DNA from: Enoplosus armatus | Taxonomy: Eukaryota > Chordata > Actinopteri > Centrarchiformes > Enoplosidae | Direction of reading: 5' to 3' | Assembly (NCBI RefSeq): GCF_043641665.1 | Contig: NC_092181.1 | Coordinates: 9,443,057 to 9,507,056, forward strand | Length of the DNA stretch: 64,000 nt | In this document: positions 1-12,800 of the stretch, piece by piece | Layout of the letters: every line of letters begins with the position of its first letter | Position numbering within the stretch: position 1 is the stretch's first letter | Made by a program: the position numbers and the translations under genes | The notes under the pieces: generated by a model | Seen by the model: the letters and a program-made list of their open reading frames with translations, nothing else | What the model was told of the DNA's origin: nothing | Databases searched by the model: none

Positions 1-149
1 CCGTGTAACTGGTTGTCTATCATATATATATGTCAGCCCTGTGATAGACTGGCAACCGGTCCAGGGTGTGTCCAGCTTCTTGCCCAATCAGAGTGGTTTA
101 CTTGCGATATGATGGCTAGGACACAGATTTTTACCTTGTCAGCGTCTGG

Positions 150-330
150 TCCGAAGGCTGGTTTGTTGGTCAGTTAGTCGGTCTATTCATCCGTCCAACA
201 CTTATGTCCAGAGTGAAATATCTTTCCAGCTACTGACCAGATAGAGAGACGTTTGATACGAATATTCACAGTCCCCAGAGGATGTTTCCTGACGGTTATC
301 AAGTGTCACCATCGGGGGTAAAATTTCTAC
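150..330 (+). repeat. Interspersed repeat (CCGTCCAACACTTTGGTCCAG family), copy 1
   Basis: ATCCGTCCAACACTTATGTC, CAGAGTGAAATATCT and AATATTCACAGTCCCCAGAG belong to a family also seen near 12640-12795, 17930-18065 (minus), 21500-21610 and 39200-39330. Just before it (about 38-110), GTGATAGACTGGCAACCGGT looks like another common vertebrate repeat fragment. Confidence 0.55.
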
Positions 331-1319
331 TCAGGTCCCCTGATGAAGTCTTGACGTTTTGGATGCTCTTCAACTTTAACATCGCCCTCCGTGCAAAATG
401 TCAGCGTTGCATCAGAAACTAGTGTAATGAATATTACAGGCTCTAGGGACTGCTTGTGGGGGTTTTATAGAGTCTTGTCAAATGCATATTTATTGAAAAA
501 ACAAATCAGCGCTACACTGGATGTCTATGTGCAGTGCGTAATCCTGAATAAATCAGGTTCGCTTGATTCCAAAAAATATCAGTATGAGTCCCGGCTTGGA
601 AGAACCCGTTTTCGACTTCCGATGAGGATGTAACACAATCAACATGCCCACTGAATCAACTACAAAACAGTACAGGGTTCAGGCCTAGATCCTCCTTGAC
701 TCATCTGACTTACTACGTTTGGCTTGTTATGGAGGAAAAATCCCCAGTCAACATCTCCAGTGAACCCTGCTCAGTGCCATTTTTCTTCATGACTTCCCCA
801 GTGGTTCCCCCTTTGTTTTTTACCTCTCCTCCATGTTTTCATTGGCTTTCCTCTTGTAGTTTTCCTTTTGACCTGCGGGATCTGCTCAAGAACATTTTTT
901 TTTCTTCACTTCACTTTTTTTTCTTCTTTTTTTTTTCCGAGGGTGAGACCTATCAACCCGCCGTTCCTGCACAGTACGAGAGAGACATATTAGTTCTGAC
1001 AGTATTTCGAAATGATAGTGTTAGTGGGTAAAAAAAAGTAGTACTTTACGGAAACAATACAGTGAAGGCCAAAAAATTGAGACAAGCGCAACAAAGTACA
1101 AAGTCATATTTGTTGTTATTGGCAACTTACTGGCCGTTACATGTGAAAGATTACCAACGTGACAAATGCTCGGGATCCGAAAAGACAAGGGCGTTTGAAA
1201 AGTGCAGTTCTCAGGGCTCAGTTTTTTGTTTGAGACATGTGTCCATGGAGCAGATGTTGCCAGTTAATATCATCTGTGGCATGTTTTCTCTTAAACATAT
1301 TTACCACCTGAAGTCCAAC

Positions 1320-1430
1320 ATTCACACTCTTTTAGCTCTGTTTTGGACTCTACCAACTCCTGAGGAAAGTATCTGGCTCTTTAGCTGTGAAATGCTCAGG
1401 AACATGTCACCAGTTAGTTTGTTGCAAATG
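1320..1430 (+). repeat. Interspersed repeat (TTTTAGCTCTGTTTTGG family), copy 1
   Basis: TTTTAGCTCTGTTTTGGACT, CCAACTCCTGAGGAAAGTAT and CTGGCTCTTTAGCTG are shared with copies at 3085, 9660 and 58000. The peptides it encodes are repeat artefacts. Confidence 0.75.
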
Positions 1431-3084
1431 TAGTTCTTTGGGGACAGGATTGCTGATTTTGTGGTGTATAGCAACTGCCCTGCTGAGTGTTGACTTGGCC
1501 TTACATTTGCCACTACTGTAAGTGTTTGGCAGGGCAGCTTTAGCATTTTGCTGTTCTTCAGTCTTATCTTTCCACTTCAAGCTACTGTGCTTTTTTCTAT
1601 ATATATATATTTGTTTTAGATTAATGAATGTGTTCTTCCTGCCTTGTACCCAGCCAGTGGTTTCCATTCATTTCAGGGTGCCGTGTTTATATGTTTATAT
1701 CGCAGGTAAATGAAGGGAAGGCAGGCAAAAACGCATTCATCGATCTAAAACACTACAGCACAGTTTTAAAATTGCAGTCAATGGGTAAAAACATGCTGTA
1801 ATTTCCATCAGCTTTCCTGGACTAAACACAGTGATCAGTGAGTGTTTGACAATGGAACTTTCCAAACGGAGGCCGAAGTTGTTGATGTCAACCAGCGCCA
1901 GATTTTACATAACAAAGTGGCGCTATTCTGCAGCAGATTTAGGCTGCGGTTCCTGCTGAGCTCATTTAAAAACCCACCTCGGTGCTCTCGTCTCTAGACT
2001 TTACACACACTTGTTCATGTCGAGAGTTAGACTTTCCATCTGTGCGCGCACAGAAACGGCGTTTCTGTTATGTTTCAGGGACGATTTTTCTACTTCTGGT
2101 CTCCCCCCTCCGGGAAACCTTGATAGAAACTCGGGCCAAGCTGGGATGAAAGGCCTTCCTCCAAGTCAAATATTACTGTTATCTTTGAAATCCAATGAGG
2201 GGTTAAAGTGATGATGGTTTCTGGCAGGGCACTGTAGCTTGCCAGAAAGTTACAACCTTCATGTAATCTGTAGATGACCCTGAACCCTGAAGTAGACAGA
2301 TCGATGTGGTGAAAGAGCTGAGACAACGCCAGCATCCCTCTCTCTCTCTCTGACTCCCCAAGTCTGTCTCAATGTCTCTCTCTCTCTCTCTTGTTCTCTG
2401 TGGGCTTATGTTGCTCCATCACTCTTACTTCATCATGATGAAGATGACTAAGAATATAAATATATCACTGCGCTTTCTCTCTTTCTTTTGCCTTTATCCT
2501 GACCCAGTCACCACATAATCGCTTTTCTCCCAGGTTCTATTTATACTCTTCCCAAAAGCTTCACCCCTGCTTTTCTCTCTCCCCCTCTGGTTGCCTGTAT
2601 CTCTCGCCCATATTTCACAACCCCCTGGAGTCTGTAGAAGAATGTGTTGTGTAATTAGCGATCATTTCGAAGGAATTTTCTGTGATTTCTCCATGAACCG
2701 TCCAGCTCAGTCCCACTGGTCCGCCAAATACCAACGTAGTTAACTTTAAATATTACTCTACTCTACTCTACATAAATTTTCCTCCCGATTCAAAGAGGAG
2801 TAAACACAGCTTCTGTTGAGCACCTGTTAGGCCACCTTATAGTCGATTGGTTCAAAAGAAAATATGAACATTTTAGGTAGCAGGTAAAGGCTTTGGTTAA
2901 GGTTTGAGCAATTCTGATGAGACGTGAAGAACGCGAGAGACTTGTGCTCCCGGTGTGTAACTGGAGTTTTACACTTTATGGATGAGAATGCGCTGTGTTT
3001 TGGTATCCAGTGTCACAGTTTAAGGATGGGCGTCTGCACCAACCCTTTACTTCAAACGGCGTTGTTTGGCATCGTTTCTCTCAC

Positions 3085-3420
3085 TCCTCTTTTAGCTCCG
3101 TTTTGGTCTCCACCAACTGCTGAGGAAAATATCTGGATCCTTAGCTGCTAAAGCTCCACTACGCTCACCGGCTCACCCATCTCAAACTCTGTCCGTCAGC
3201 CGTTTATCTGCCAGAGTTTCTTCCGCTGAAAATGAGGTTGATCTGAGCGGCAAGGCAGAACCAAAACAGTATGAAAATGCTGGGACGCTCTGCAGAGCTG
3301 AAGGGACCTGCAGGGTTGGGTGATAAATCTGGTCCGGCACTACAGGCAACCCCTTTCACATTACTCGTCATCTAGCCCGCTGTTGTCGTAAAAATATTGA
3401 TTACTGCAGCTTTAAAAGAC
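3085..3420 (+). repeat. Interspersed repeat (TTTTAGCTCTGTTTTGG family), copy 2
   Basis: This starts with TTTTAGCTCCGTTTTGGTCT and includes CCAACTGCTGAGGAAAATAT. About 250 bp later it has CCCTTTCACATTACTCGTCA and ATTGATTACTGCAGCTTTAA. The same order of elements is seen in copy 3, so the family is about 330-350 bp long. Confidence 0.75.
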
Positions 3421-4569
3421 TAGTCTGCGACTGCGGCTGTCTCCTTTACTTCAGTGGGACGGCAGTCCTGTCTTAGTAGTGTTTCTAAATGGCTGTGCAG
3501 TGATTTGGCGTCCGATAAACCTCCAAACTCGTGGAGCTCTTACTCAAGCTGACTTTTCTGTATTTCATCACCCCCGGGAATGAAGCCGCCTGCGGTTGTA
3601 ATGCTAATTACACATCAGGAAACAACACCCCCCGAGCGGTGAATCCGCTCAGCCCCACTTCCTGCCAGGTGAAGCATAGGGATAAAAGGTCAGATCAGTT
3701 TAAATCAATTTATTTTAATCTGGGGGGGGTAATATAAGCTTAATTTGACTACTTCCCCTGATTTGTTTTATATTGTGCACAAATTTAAAAACTGCATGCC
3801 CTGATCACCGCTGATGTTTTAACACTTGTCTCCTTGCATTCACATTTATTTGACGGCTGGAGTGTTTCTGAAGTCTGTACCTATGAGGTACCTATCTGTC
3901 CATTTGACCTGTTCCTCATGAGTTCCTGGACATTGTTTTGTCATTTGCTTGCCTCCACCTTGGCATGTTCGGACGAGGGTCGGGGCGACATGTTAAAATT
4001 TTCCACCTGGCCACCGCCAGCCCAAGAACCAACGATTGCCGGTATATTCACGCAGGTGTGTGCAGAGGGGGGCGGGGGTGAGTCCCCACTTATTCTGTCT
4101 TCTTTTTCCTTTAAAAGACTGTGATGTTCTCTGATCATTCACAGAAAAGGGACTGATCCTGATTTTAATATTATTTCAGTCTGATCTCTGACCTTGTCAC
4201 GGGCTCACCCAAGCTTGGGAAAACAGCAGGGAGTGGGGAGTGACAGCAATAACCCCACCCCTAGCACATCATGTTGCTGGTGTTGGTGTTCAGATTGACC
4301 TCATTTTGGATCGGGCCCGGCTGTCCTAAAGTCCGCTCTGCATCTAGGTCTCTCTAGTTCAGAAAAGAAGTCATCCATGTTGTGTCGAGGTAGGTTTTCC
4401 ATATATCTGTTTTGGATCGGGTCAGACGTTTTGGACCTGGGAAGACCTCTTGTCGAGTTGCGGCTTATGAAAAGCTATATGAACAGCAGTGTCCTGGTGT
4501 ACAGGTTGGAGTGGCAACAACTAGTTGATTAGTCGATTGACCGAAAATCTATCGACGATCTTCTTACAG

Positions 4570-4660
4570 CCCCAGCCAGATCAGTCGGCCCAAGCGCCAC
4601 CGCAAGCAGCGCAACTGCCCGCCCCCCAGGAAAGGGCGAAAAGCCAGAATGGACCTCCAC
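4570..4660 (+). mobile_element. Possible short LINE fragment (basic linker segment)
   Basis: The Arg/Lys-rich reading RHRKQRNCPPPRKGRKARMD resembles the segment at 63590-63780. Just before it, at 4515-4560, is a GATTAGTCGATTGACCGAAA-type sequence that is common in teleost interspersed repeats. Both are short, so the assignment is weak. Confidence 0.25.
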
Positions 4661-7343
4661 CTACCACACCTATGTCACATTTTTAATGTTAAGATGCCGA
4701 CCATATCATCATCAGCAGTCACATGACATCACAAGCGGACGGTATTTTTTATTGTAGCTCAAACAGACCTCGGAACAGTTTTACTTAAAACTCCACTGGC
4801 ATGTCCGCACCCCCACCACCAGGGGAAACAAAACCCTGGACCATGTTTACACGAACATTCCCGGTAGAGAAGACTGTGTTTGGTTGAGTATTTTGGTGTG
4901 AACAGTGTGTTAGCATCCGCAGCCAATTCAATTTGATGGTGATACCAGCAGGTTAAATGAATACATTTAGAATCATGTTATGATTCGAACTGCAGAGTCA
5001 AACATGATCAAAACAGCTTATAAATGAACCTGCAAATGCCACTTGGGTCCGGTTAGATGCTGGTCGCTGCGGTCCTTAAAGAACATTAGATTTGACATTT
5101 GACTACAAATAACAGGGACGACTAAATGCGGTTTCAGTTAAAACCACGTCCATCAGCATTGCTGGTTGCGCGGAAGGCAGGATAAAAGTGTCCTCGGAGC
5201 ATCCAAAATGAGCCGGGTCTCTGTCAGGAAGAAGCGTTTTAGATAATCCAAGAAGAAATGTCTCGTACGCCACAAAATGCTTAGATCTTTCTCAAAACAA
5301 CCCTTTAACACATTTCATGTCGGTCAGATTGAACTCACTTAAGTATGTGATGGGCACATTCAGAGTGCGTTGACATCTGAAGGTTAACCAGTCGGTGTTG
5401 GACCCCCCCCCCCCTCCAAAGACCTGACCTGCAGACCTCACCAGTTGACACGCTGTTTTTAGGCTGTGTTGATCTGAATGGGGGGGTGGGGGGGCGTGAA
5501 TGGGAGTGAATGAAGGGTGAAACGGGGTCAATGAGGATGGAATGCATAATGAAGTGCGATTGTCACAGCAGAGAGGCCAAGGGGCAGTCTTTCTGCTTAA
5601 AAAAAACCATGCAGTTTGCAATTTGTTCAACTGAAAACATGACACACTATCCAGCGCGGTGGATCCATCCTTTATAGCTTGTGTTTATATGTGTTTACAT
5701 AGCTATATTTGTATCTACGCTCCCTCACGGCCACGCTCACAGGGAGTCATAACATTTAACATCGAGGTATGGGACTGTGAGGTCCTGTCATGTGGTCCAC
5801 CAGGGGCGTTTCAAGGAATTGACAAGGTCTGGGGATAAAACCATAGACCATCTGGGGCGGAGGACACGGTACGTGACTTTTTGTTTTTTTGGGGATGGTC
5901 CCTGCTCTTCTGCCTGAACCTCATTGAGTTTTACGGCGTTGCATGATCTATTGCGAACATTACATTACGTACATGTGAATTTTTAAATAGCAAAATGGAC
6001 ATCTGCAGGGCAGCTGATCCATCTCCAAATTGTGTCACCAACTCCCCAAGTGCACTTTATCCTTTAACTCCTGTCATCTATGCCTCCATGACAAAATCAT
6101 GCATCACCAGGGCTTCATTTGTGCCGTATTTGCCTGTTTTGGCGTATGGTTGCCGTGAGCCCCGCAGCAGAGCAAGTGGGCGTTTGTGCTGTGAAATGGT
6201 GAAATGAGTGGGGCTAAATTAGGGGCCAAGTGGGGCCGCTGCGGCGCTGTCCGTAGTACTGAAGCGGAGCGGAGACCAACAGACGGACGGACAGAACTGA
6301 TCGCTTACTTCAGTTTCTCTGAGTGATTAGTGTGAATCCTCTGATTAATAAACGTCAGTGTTCGCGATGACAGTTCAGGTTTCACAGCGAGCATCCAGCC
6401 GTTGTCCAATGTGCTCCAGGCTCTGTGGATCTTTGATGTGCAGGTAATAAACAATATTGTCATAAAAAGACCAGTCTCCCCTCTAGGGGCACCGCTGGAT
6501 GTCAGATATGAGCTTTCTGACTCCACTCAAACGCTGAATCACAAAGTGAAACTCTATACAAACACCAACTACATACTGGAGCCTTAACGCTGGGACACCT
6601 AAATTGAATGCAGCCATTGCTATAATGTTACTAGTTACACCTGTGTTTGAGGAGTCCAAATCCCTTAAAATTAACCATTTGACATGAAAGCCACGCGTGC
6701 AGCAAACCCCTCACGCCAGACTTACTGACGTTGCATTACAGTTGTCTTGTAGGATGAGGCAATAAAATGGTTAAATTATTTTTTTCTTATACAAACGGCA
6801 GTGTGTGCGTATTCCACATAAGAAAAAATTTAAAAAATAAAGTTTGGAGACTAATCCGTGCGATGTAAACTATTTCTACTGGCAGTCTGCATGTGCTTAT
6901 TCCACTAATTTACTCAATTCCATTCCATTTGAAAAGGTTTTTTTTTTTTTATCCACCCATGTTATGCTAAAAAGTGAATTATTATCATTATTTTGACTTC
7001 TTTCTATTTTCAGACTAATCTATAAATGAAGTGAAAGATGGGTTGTCAGTAAAAAAACAGTAAAAAACTGGAAACAGTAAAAAAAAAAAAACACTACCAC
7101 TGCTTTTTCTGAGTATAGAGGCACTTTTAAACGAACGTGTGTACTAGTTTCAACCCATAAACTAGTAAAATGGGGGGAAATAAACATGCGCCGCAGGTGC
7201 AGCCAGTAAAAAGGCACGTCCGCTCTCTGCGCTGCCTTTTAGAGTGCAGCAGGACTGCCGTTGCAGTGTTCCAATCTAGCTCGCAACTCTGTTTGCTTTG
7301 TTTTCCTCGCCGCAGGTCGTTTCCCTCGCCGCGTACTTTGACT

Positions 7344-7865
7344 TGTGTGTGTGTGTGTGTGTGTGTGTGAAACCCAAAAACCTGTATTTACACAGTTCCT
7401 TCTTATCCAAGTAAGTGCTGGAGCTCAGTCCTTGGTGCCGCAACGACTCAATCGACACATGGGGATCGTTCAAACGTCTAATCTAATCCAATCTAATCTA
7501 ATCCAATCTAATCTAATCGTCCCCGCAACTCTCCATTGTCTCTCGGGGTGTTTCCCCCACTACACCTTGCTCAGCACCATATTACACACCGCCATAAGTA
7601 TAATACATTTTCTTTCTGTTTTTGTAAGGAGTTACAGATGTTTTCTCCCTCTCTTTCTCTTTGTGTGTGCCTGTGTGTGTGTGTGTTCTGTGTATGAACA
7701 GCTGGTTTAACACTCAGATTCTGCAACACACACACACACGCACAAAAAAAAGGTTTGAATCAATTGGCAGTTAAAATTGAAATTTGATTAAAACTGACAG
7801 CATTGCCATGGCATATATGTGTGTGGGTATCTACTGTAAGCCTATATCTCTATACTTGAGCCTGC

Positions 7866-7899
<34 letters not shown>
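7344..7899. repeat. (GT)n microsatellites
   Basis: GT tracts at 7344-7369, about 7672-7686 and 7868-7899, plus CA at 7727-7738. Between the first two lies a small tandem array of TCTAATCTAATCCAA-like units at 7478-7520. Confidence 0.9.
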
Positions 7900-7900
<1 letters not shown>

Positions 7901-8054
7901 TGTGTGCAGGCACAAGTCTGAACATTTAGTGACAGTGTCTATTTGTGGACGTATTCAGGCAGAGGAACTCTTAACTCAACATCTTTCACGGAGTCTCGGG
8001 CCAGACACAAGTAATAACAGCGAAACCTCAGTGCCAGAACTCACCAAAACCCCA

Positions 8055-8108
8055 TCCGGCTCTACCCTGCGCTAGCGACAGTGCTAACCACGGCACCACC
8101 GTGCTGCC
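8055..8108 (+). repeat. Terminal fragment of the same interspersed repeat family
   Basis: GCTCTACCCTGCGCTA followed by GTGCTAACCACGGCACCACC matches the 3' ends of the copies at 27025 and 42195. Only about 50 bp are recognisable. Confidence 0.5.
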
Positions 8109-9227
8109 AATGCTCTGGGGGATATAATCAGGAAGTATAATGTCACCGTGGCTGTGTTCAAAATTGCATCCTAACGTGTTATTCATACTAAATGTGACGT
8201 AAAATTGAGTATGTAGGGCTTTCCAACTGCGTAGTATGTGGATTTTGTGTATGCGAGAACTAAGAATCAGAGCTTTGCAGGCAGGATGTCATGGTCCGAC
8301 ACACAGGCACAGACGAGCTAGACGCTGCGGCACAGGTTGGAGTAAATCGACATACAGGAATAACAACTTTTAGATAATTTAATGATACATCTCTTCAGCT
8401 TAATGCAAAACAATGTTAAATGAACTGCTCTGGACAACCGCCACTGCAGCTCCCGTGTTGACTCACTGCTGGTTGGTATTGGAATTTTCTGACCATTTCG
8501 ACATGAAATTGTGTCCACGTTATCCAGTTTTTGACAACTGGACCATGGCATTGTTGAACGCAAAGGTTTTCCACGCTCTGCAAATTTGACCACCGTTGGA
8601 TTTTCAATTTCTTTTTGATGTTATAAGGTGACGTTTTGGCCTGAAAAGGTCGGACCAAAGATCATAAAACGTATCGTGTTTCATCCACTGCTGACCGTGC
8701 TTATCCGCACACATTTCCTAGAAATCTCGTTGTGTGAACGGTGAGGCGGAACTATTTCTGGCTTGTGTCCACAAGAGTCCACTAACTGTTTACTGTCGTG
8801 AGAGCATTTAGAGTCTGAAGCTGTTCTCGTGATGTAAACACTTTGTGCGGCAGCGGCTGACATCAGCGGCTGTTGTTGTTGTTGTTTGAAATAGCATGCT
8901 GCAGTTACGCATTGGCAGTCCCGGTGTAAACATGCGCGCGCATGTGTGTGTGTGCGTGTGTGTCAGAGCAGACACATGATCAAGCACTTGACTTTTAAAC
9001 AAACACACAACCATGATTAATTTTTAACTCAAACACACACACAGAAAGAGAAGGAAAACACAAACTACTGACTCTTGGTAAGACCACCAAGCTAGTGGTT
9101 TGTTTGGCAAGGAAAAGCCATGGTTACTGACTTCACATGCTTTTGCAACAGACACACACACACACACACACACTAATACATATATAACTATATCCATGAG
9201 CATAAAACCTGTCTGATGGTACAGTCC

Positions 9228-9362
9228 ATAGACTGCATGTAAAGATGGACGACATGACAGCTCCCCAGCAGTGAGGGCAAAACATCTCGATCGCCCCCCC
9301 CCCTGCTGGCTGGCTGCAGTATAGGTCATAAGCCCCGCCCCCTCCATGTTAGCGGATGGGAC
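9228..9362 (+). repeat. Interspersed repeat (ACTGCATGTAAAGATGG family)
   Basis: The sequence runs from ACTGCATGTAAAGATGGACG and ACATGACAGCTCCCC to AAGCCCCGCCCCCTCCATG. Its first 60 bp match 42362-42420. I recognise it as a frequent teleost repeat. The C-run (9295-9302) breaks the middle. Confidence 0.65.
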
Positions 9363-9659
9363 GTGAGCCAAACTAAAAAAATCACGTCAAATACATTTTT
9401 TCCCAAAAGATGGTTTCTGCCATTTTAGGTAGTTCGTGTCACGCTGATGTTTGTTCAGGTCTTCATTTGTCTGATCAGTTTGGTTTGAATCAGTTATTGG
9501 ATGCCATAAAAAAAAAGGGGGTGAAATGTCATGATTGACAGCTGAGATTGACTGTGGTGTGTTTGCAATTGGGTCGGGCGGGTGTATGTGCGGGACCTCG
9601 TTGCTCCCGAGTTCTAAACACAACACTGACACATATTCTCACTATATGAAGTTGAATAT

Positions 9660-10015
9660 TCTCTCTCTTTTAGCTCTGATTTGGTCTCCACCAACTCCTG
9701 AGGGGAAACGTCTGGCTCTTCAGCTGCCAAACGCTCCGCTATGTTCGCCGGCTAGTTTGCTAACTGTGGCTGCTGTTTGTCTTTTGACTAAACACAGCTG
9801 TCTGCTGCTGCTGCCGAAAACAACGATTGATGAGAGCAGTGTGGGGAAAACCCGAAAGAGTGATCCAAAGTAGACCAAAAAGGGGCTCTGTGGAGCCGGT
9901 GAGGAACCGCACGGTCGATGATGATTCTCTGTGGGGTTTGCTACTTTGAGTGACCCCTTTCACATTGCTCACTAGTCCTTTGAACAATTGTTGATTTGGC
10001 AATACGGAGTAGCGC
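9660..10015 (+). repeat. Interspersed repeat (TTTTAGCTCTGTTTTGG family), copy 3
   Basis: TTTTAGCTCTGATTTGGTCT, CCAACTCCTGAGGGGAAACG, CTAGTTTGCTAACTGTGGCT and CCCTTTCACATTGCTCACTA follow the same order as copy 2. No transposase is encoded. Confidence 0.75.
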
Positions 10016-12639
10016 CATTCTGTGGGTCACAAACTGTAGTTTGTAGTAGTAATTATATTGCCCCCCTGTCGGGATATTCAGGGGACGTGGATGTGGTGTC
10101 CAAATGATCAATCTTTGGCACGGAATAGAAGACCGATTAATATCCCCCAAAAGAAACGAAAAGCACACACAACGAACAAGACGATATGCACGATAAAGTG
10201 AATGTGGATATTATACGTTATCCATTTCCCTTCATTAATTGTAGGTTGGCATCGTCGCCCGTCCACGTTAAACGCATTCCGACGGCACCACAAACCTCTG
10301 TCGGAACGCTCCCAGTTCATCCCAGGCGACAACAGGAGACGTGCAAGAGGCTGCAAAGGAATGTGACAGCATGTCATGTCAGATATTCCATTCTAGTTTG
10401 TTGTTTTTCCGCATTGTGTGAGCACGATCTGCACATGCATATGCACAGCGTGTCCCATCAACTGCACCCGTAGGTATTTCACGAGTTACTCCAGGTCTCC
10501 TTTGGACAAGCCAGCGTATGATATAATATGATATAACATGTCAAATAAATGGTGTTTTGTCTCAGAACAATAAAAAGAAATGTATCATTGTTGTCTCAAA
10601 GGAACGAAAGCAACAGTAAAAACACCAAGGATCAAAATCATAGATGGCTGTGAGCTGCGTACAAAAGCTCGCATGTATTTTATTACAGTGTCCTAGGTGG
10701 TTTATATAATGTCTTAAGAAGCACGTTGGATTTCCTCTCTTTTGATGTGCTGTGTGTTAAGTATCTGACAGGCCTTTTTTTTTGTGTGTTTTCTTTTGTG
10801 TCTGAGCGTTTTGCCATCTGTGTTCAGAGTAATGTTTCACTGGCTCTGCTTCCTCTTCGGAAAATCCTGTTAGCGGGCTGTTTGTGTTAGCTGTCAATTT
10901 TGCTGCAAAAAGAAAAAGAAAAAAAAGAAAGTTTTTTCTGTTCTTCTTTTTTTTTTTTTTTTTTTTTAGGACATTGTTCTGCGTACGTTGCCAGCGTAGG
11001 TGTGGCTCTCAATCAGGAAGCTCGGCTTTTCTTTTGTTCGTAATTGCACAGAAATCTCCCTTTTGTAACGAGTCATTTGATCGTTGGTGATTTTCTACAA
11101 AGAGAAGAAACCTGAAGAAATGAGCACCAGTTTGTTGATACGACTGCACCAATCTGACTTTTGCGTTCTTGTTTTGTGATACCGCCAGTCATTATTCTCG
11201 ACAACTGGAAATACGAGCATAAAAAAAAATCATAGTTGACCTTTGTGGTTTTTTTCTTTGGTCAAATTAAGCTATTTCAAAGTCCACTGTCTCGTTCTTC
11301 CCAAGGATTTCAACCACATCTCGCGGCCCCCCCCATCAGCACATGAAAATTGCTCATTCTACCTGTCCCATGACCACATATAAATACTTTGGTCACATCA
11401 CGACAATTGAACCACCTCCATGAAAACGGAGTAACTCCCGTCCTCTGAGTTGAATATTCTGGGAAAAACGGACTTTGAGACATGACTTTTTTATCATAAA
11501 ATATGTTATATTTGCATCATTTTGTCTTGCTTTAACAACAATAGCTTTAAATTCTGAATGTAACCAACTGAAGGTAGGTGACAGATAGATAGATGGGAGA
11601 TTTAACAGTGTGGAATGACCAAATGCAAGGAGATGAATACGGTTTCTGTAGGGACTCATTAGCTTTCGAGCCCATTTAGACTTTGACATGCGTCTGGATA
11701 TTTGAGACGAATCTGAACACGGTAAACTGAAAATACAGCCAGCGCTTATGTACATCATCTCTTTTGATTTTAGACCGCTAGATAGTTCAGTTTGTACTTG
11801 TGCGCGGCAACAAATCTTTCCAAAAACACTAGACAGCATACAGATGCAAAACTCTTGGGATGTAAATGCTGGATCTTTTCCCAGAACCTTACAGAGAGAT
11901 AAAGCCTGTGTAGGATCAAAAGCTCTGGCAAACCTCATATGTGAGGGTCCCCAGACGGTGGATGAGTGTCAGCCGCTTTACACCGTGCAGAGGAACGTTG
12001 TTCTCTGGTTTCAAGCTTTGGGGAGTCTCACAATCGCAAATATCACCTGAGCTGTTTGTCTGCCGTCTGACAGCTGTCCGACAAGCCCACCGCTGTCTGC
12101 TTTCTCTTCCAGCTCGTCATCTGCAACTTGTCATTGTCGTCCGCCTAATATGTTCGATGTCTAAGGGCGCTCTTCCACCTAATCTGGTTTGGCGGATTCA
12201 GTCAAAACTCTTGAGGAGCTTACACGTTTTGTTCAGGGCGTTTAAGCTGGTGTGGAACCTGGCAGCCTGCGGCTCTCGGTTGGATTTCGAAGCGAACTGC
12301 GATGCGGTGTCTTCGAGGTGGGACCGACCGCAGGATTTCGTGATAACAGATCTTTGGCTTTGATGACATTGCCTGTCAGTCCGCACGACTCCGCAATCCA
12401 CATCTCTTCAGGCTCCTTGGTTGGTTGTAAAATAGCCCAATAAATACTGGATTTCGGTGGCCAAGTTTGAAACCTTTGTTATACCTTAACCTTTGTTCTG
12501 TTTCCACACTGAGTGCAACACAGAAACAAATGACTTACCACTCTCTGGCAGCAGCAGTGGTTTCCTTTACTGACCATGGTACTCAACACACTATGACCCT
12601 CTTGCCATAGGTTCTGCTGACAGTACTCAGCATAGGTTG

Positions 12640-12800
12640 TTGGGTTGGTCGGTTCACCACTTTGGTCCAGGCTGAAATACCTCAACAACTATTGGATGGA
12701 TTGCCATGAGATTTGGTGCGGATTTTCGTGGTTCCTGGGTGATGAATCCTATTACCGCTGGTGATCCCCCCGACTTTCCCTCTAGTGCTGTCCGATGACA
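12640..12800 (+). repeat. Interspersed repeat (same family), copy 2
   Basis: GGTTCACCACTTTGGTCCAG, CTGAAATACCTCAACAACTA, TTGGATGGATTGCCATGAGA and TGATCCCCCCGACTTTCCCT are present. This is the best preserved copy in the window. Confidence 0.75.
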
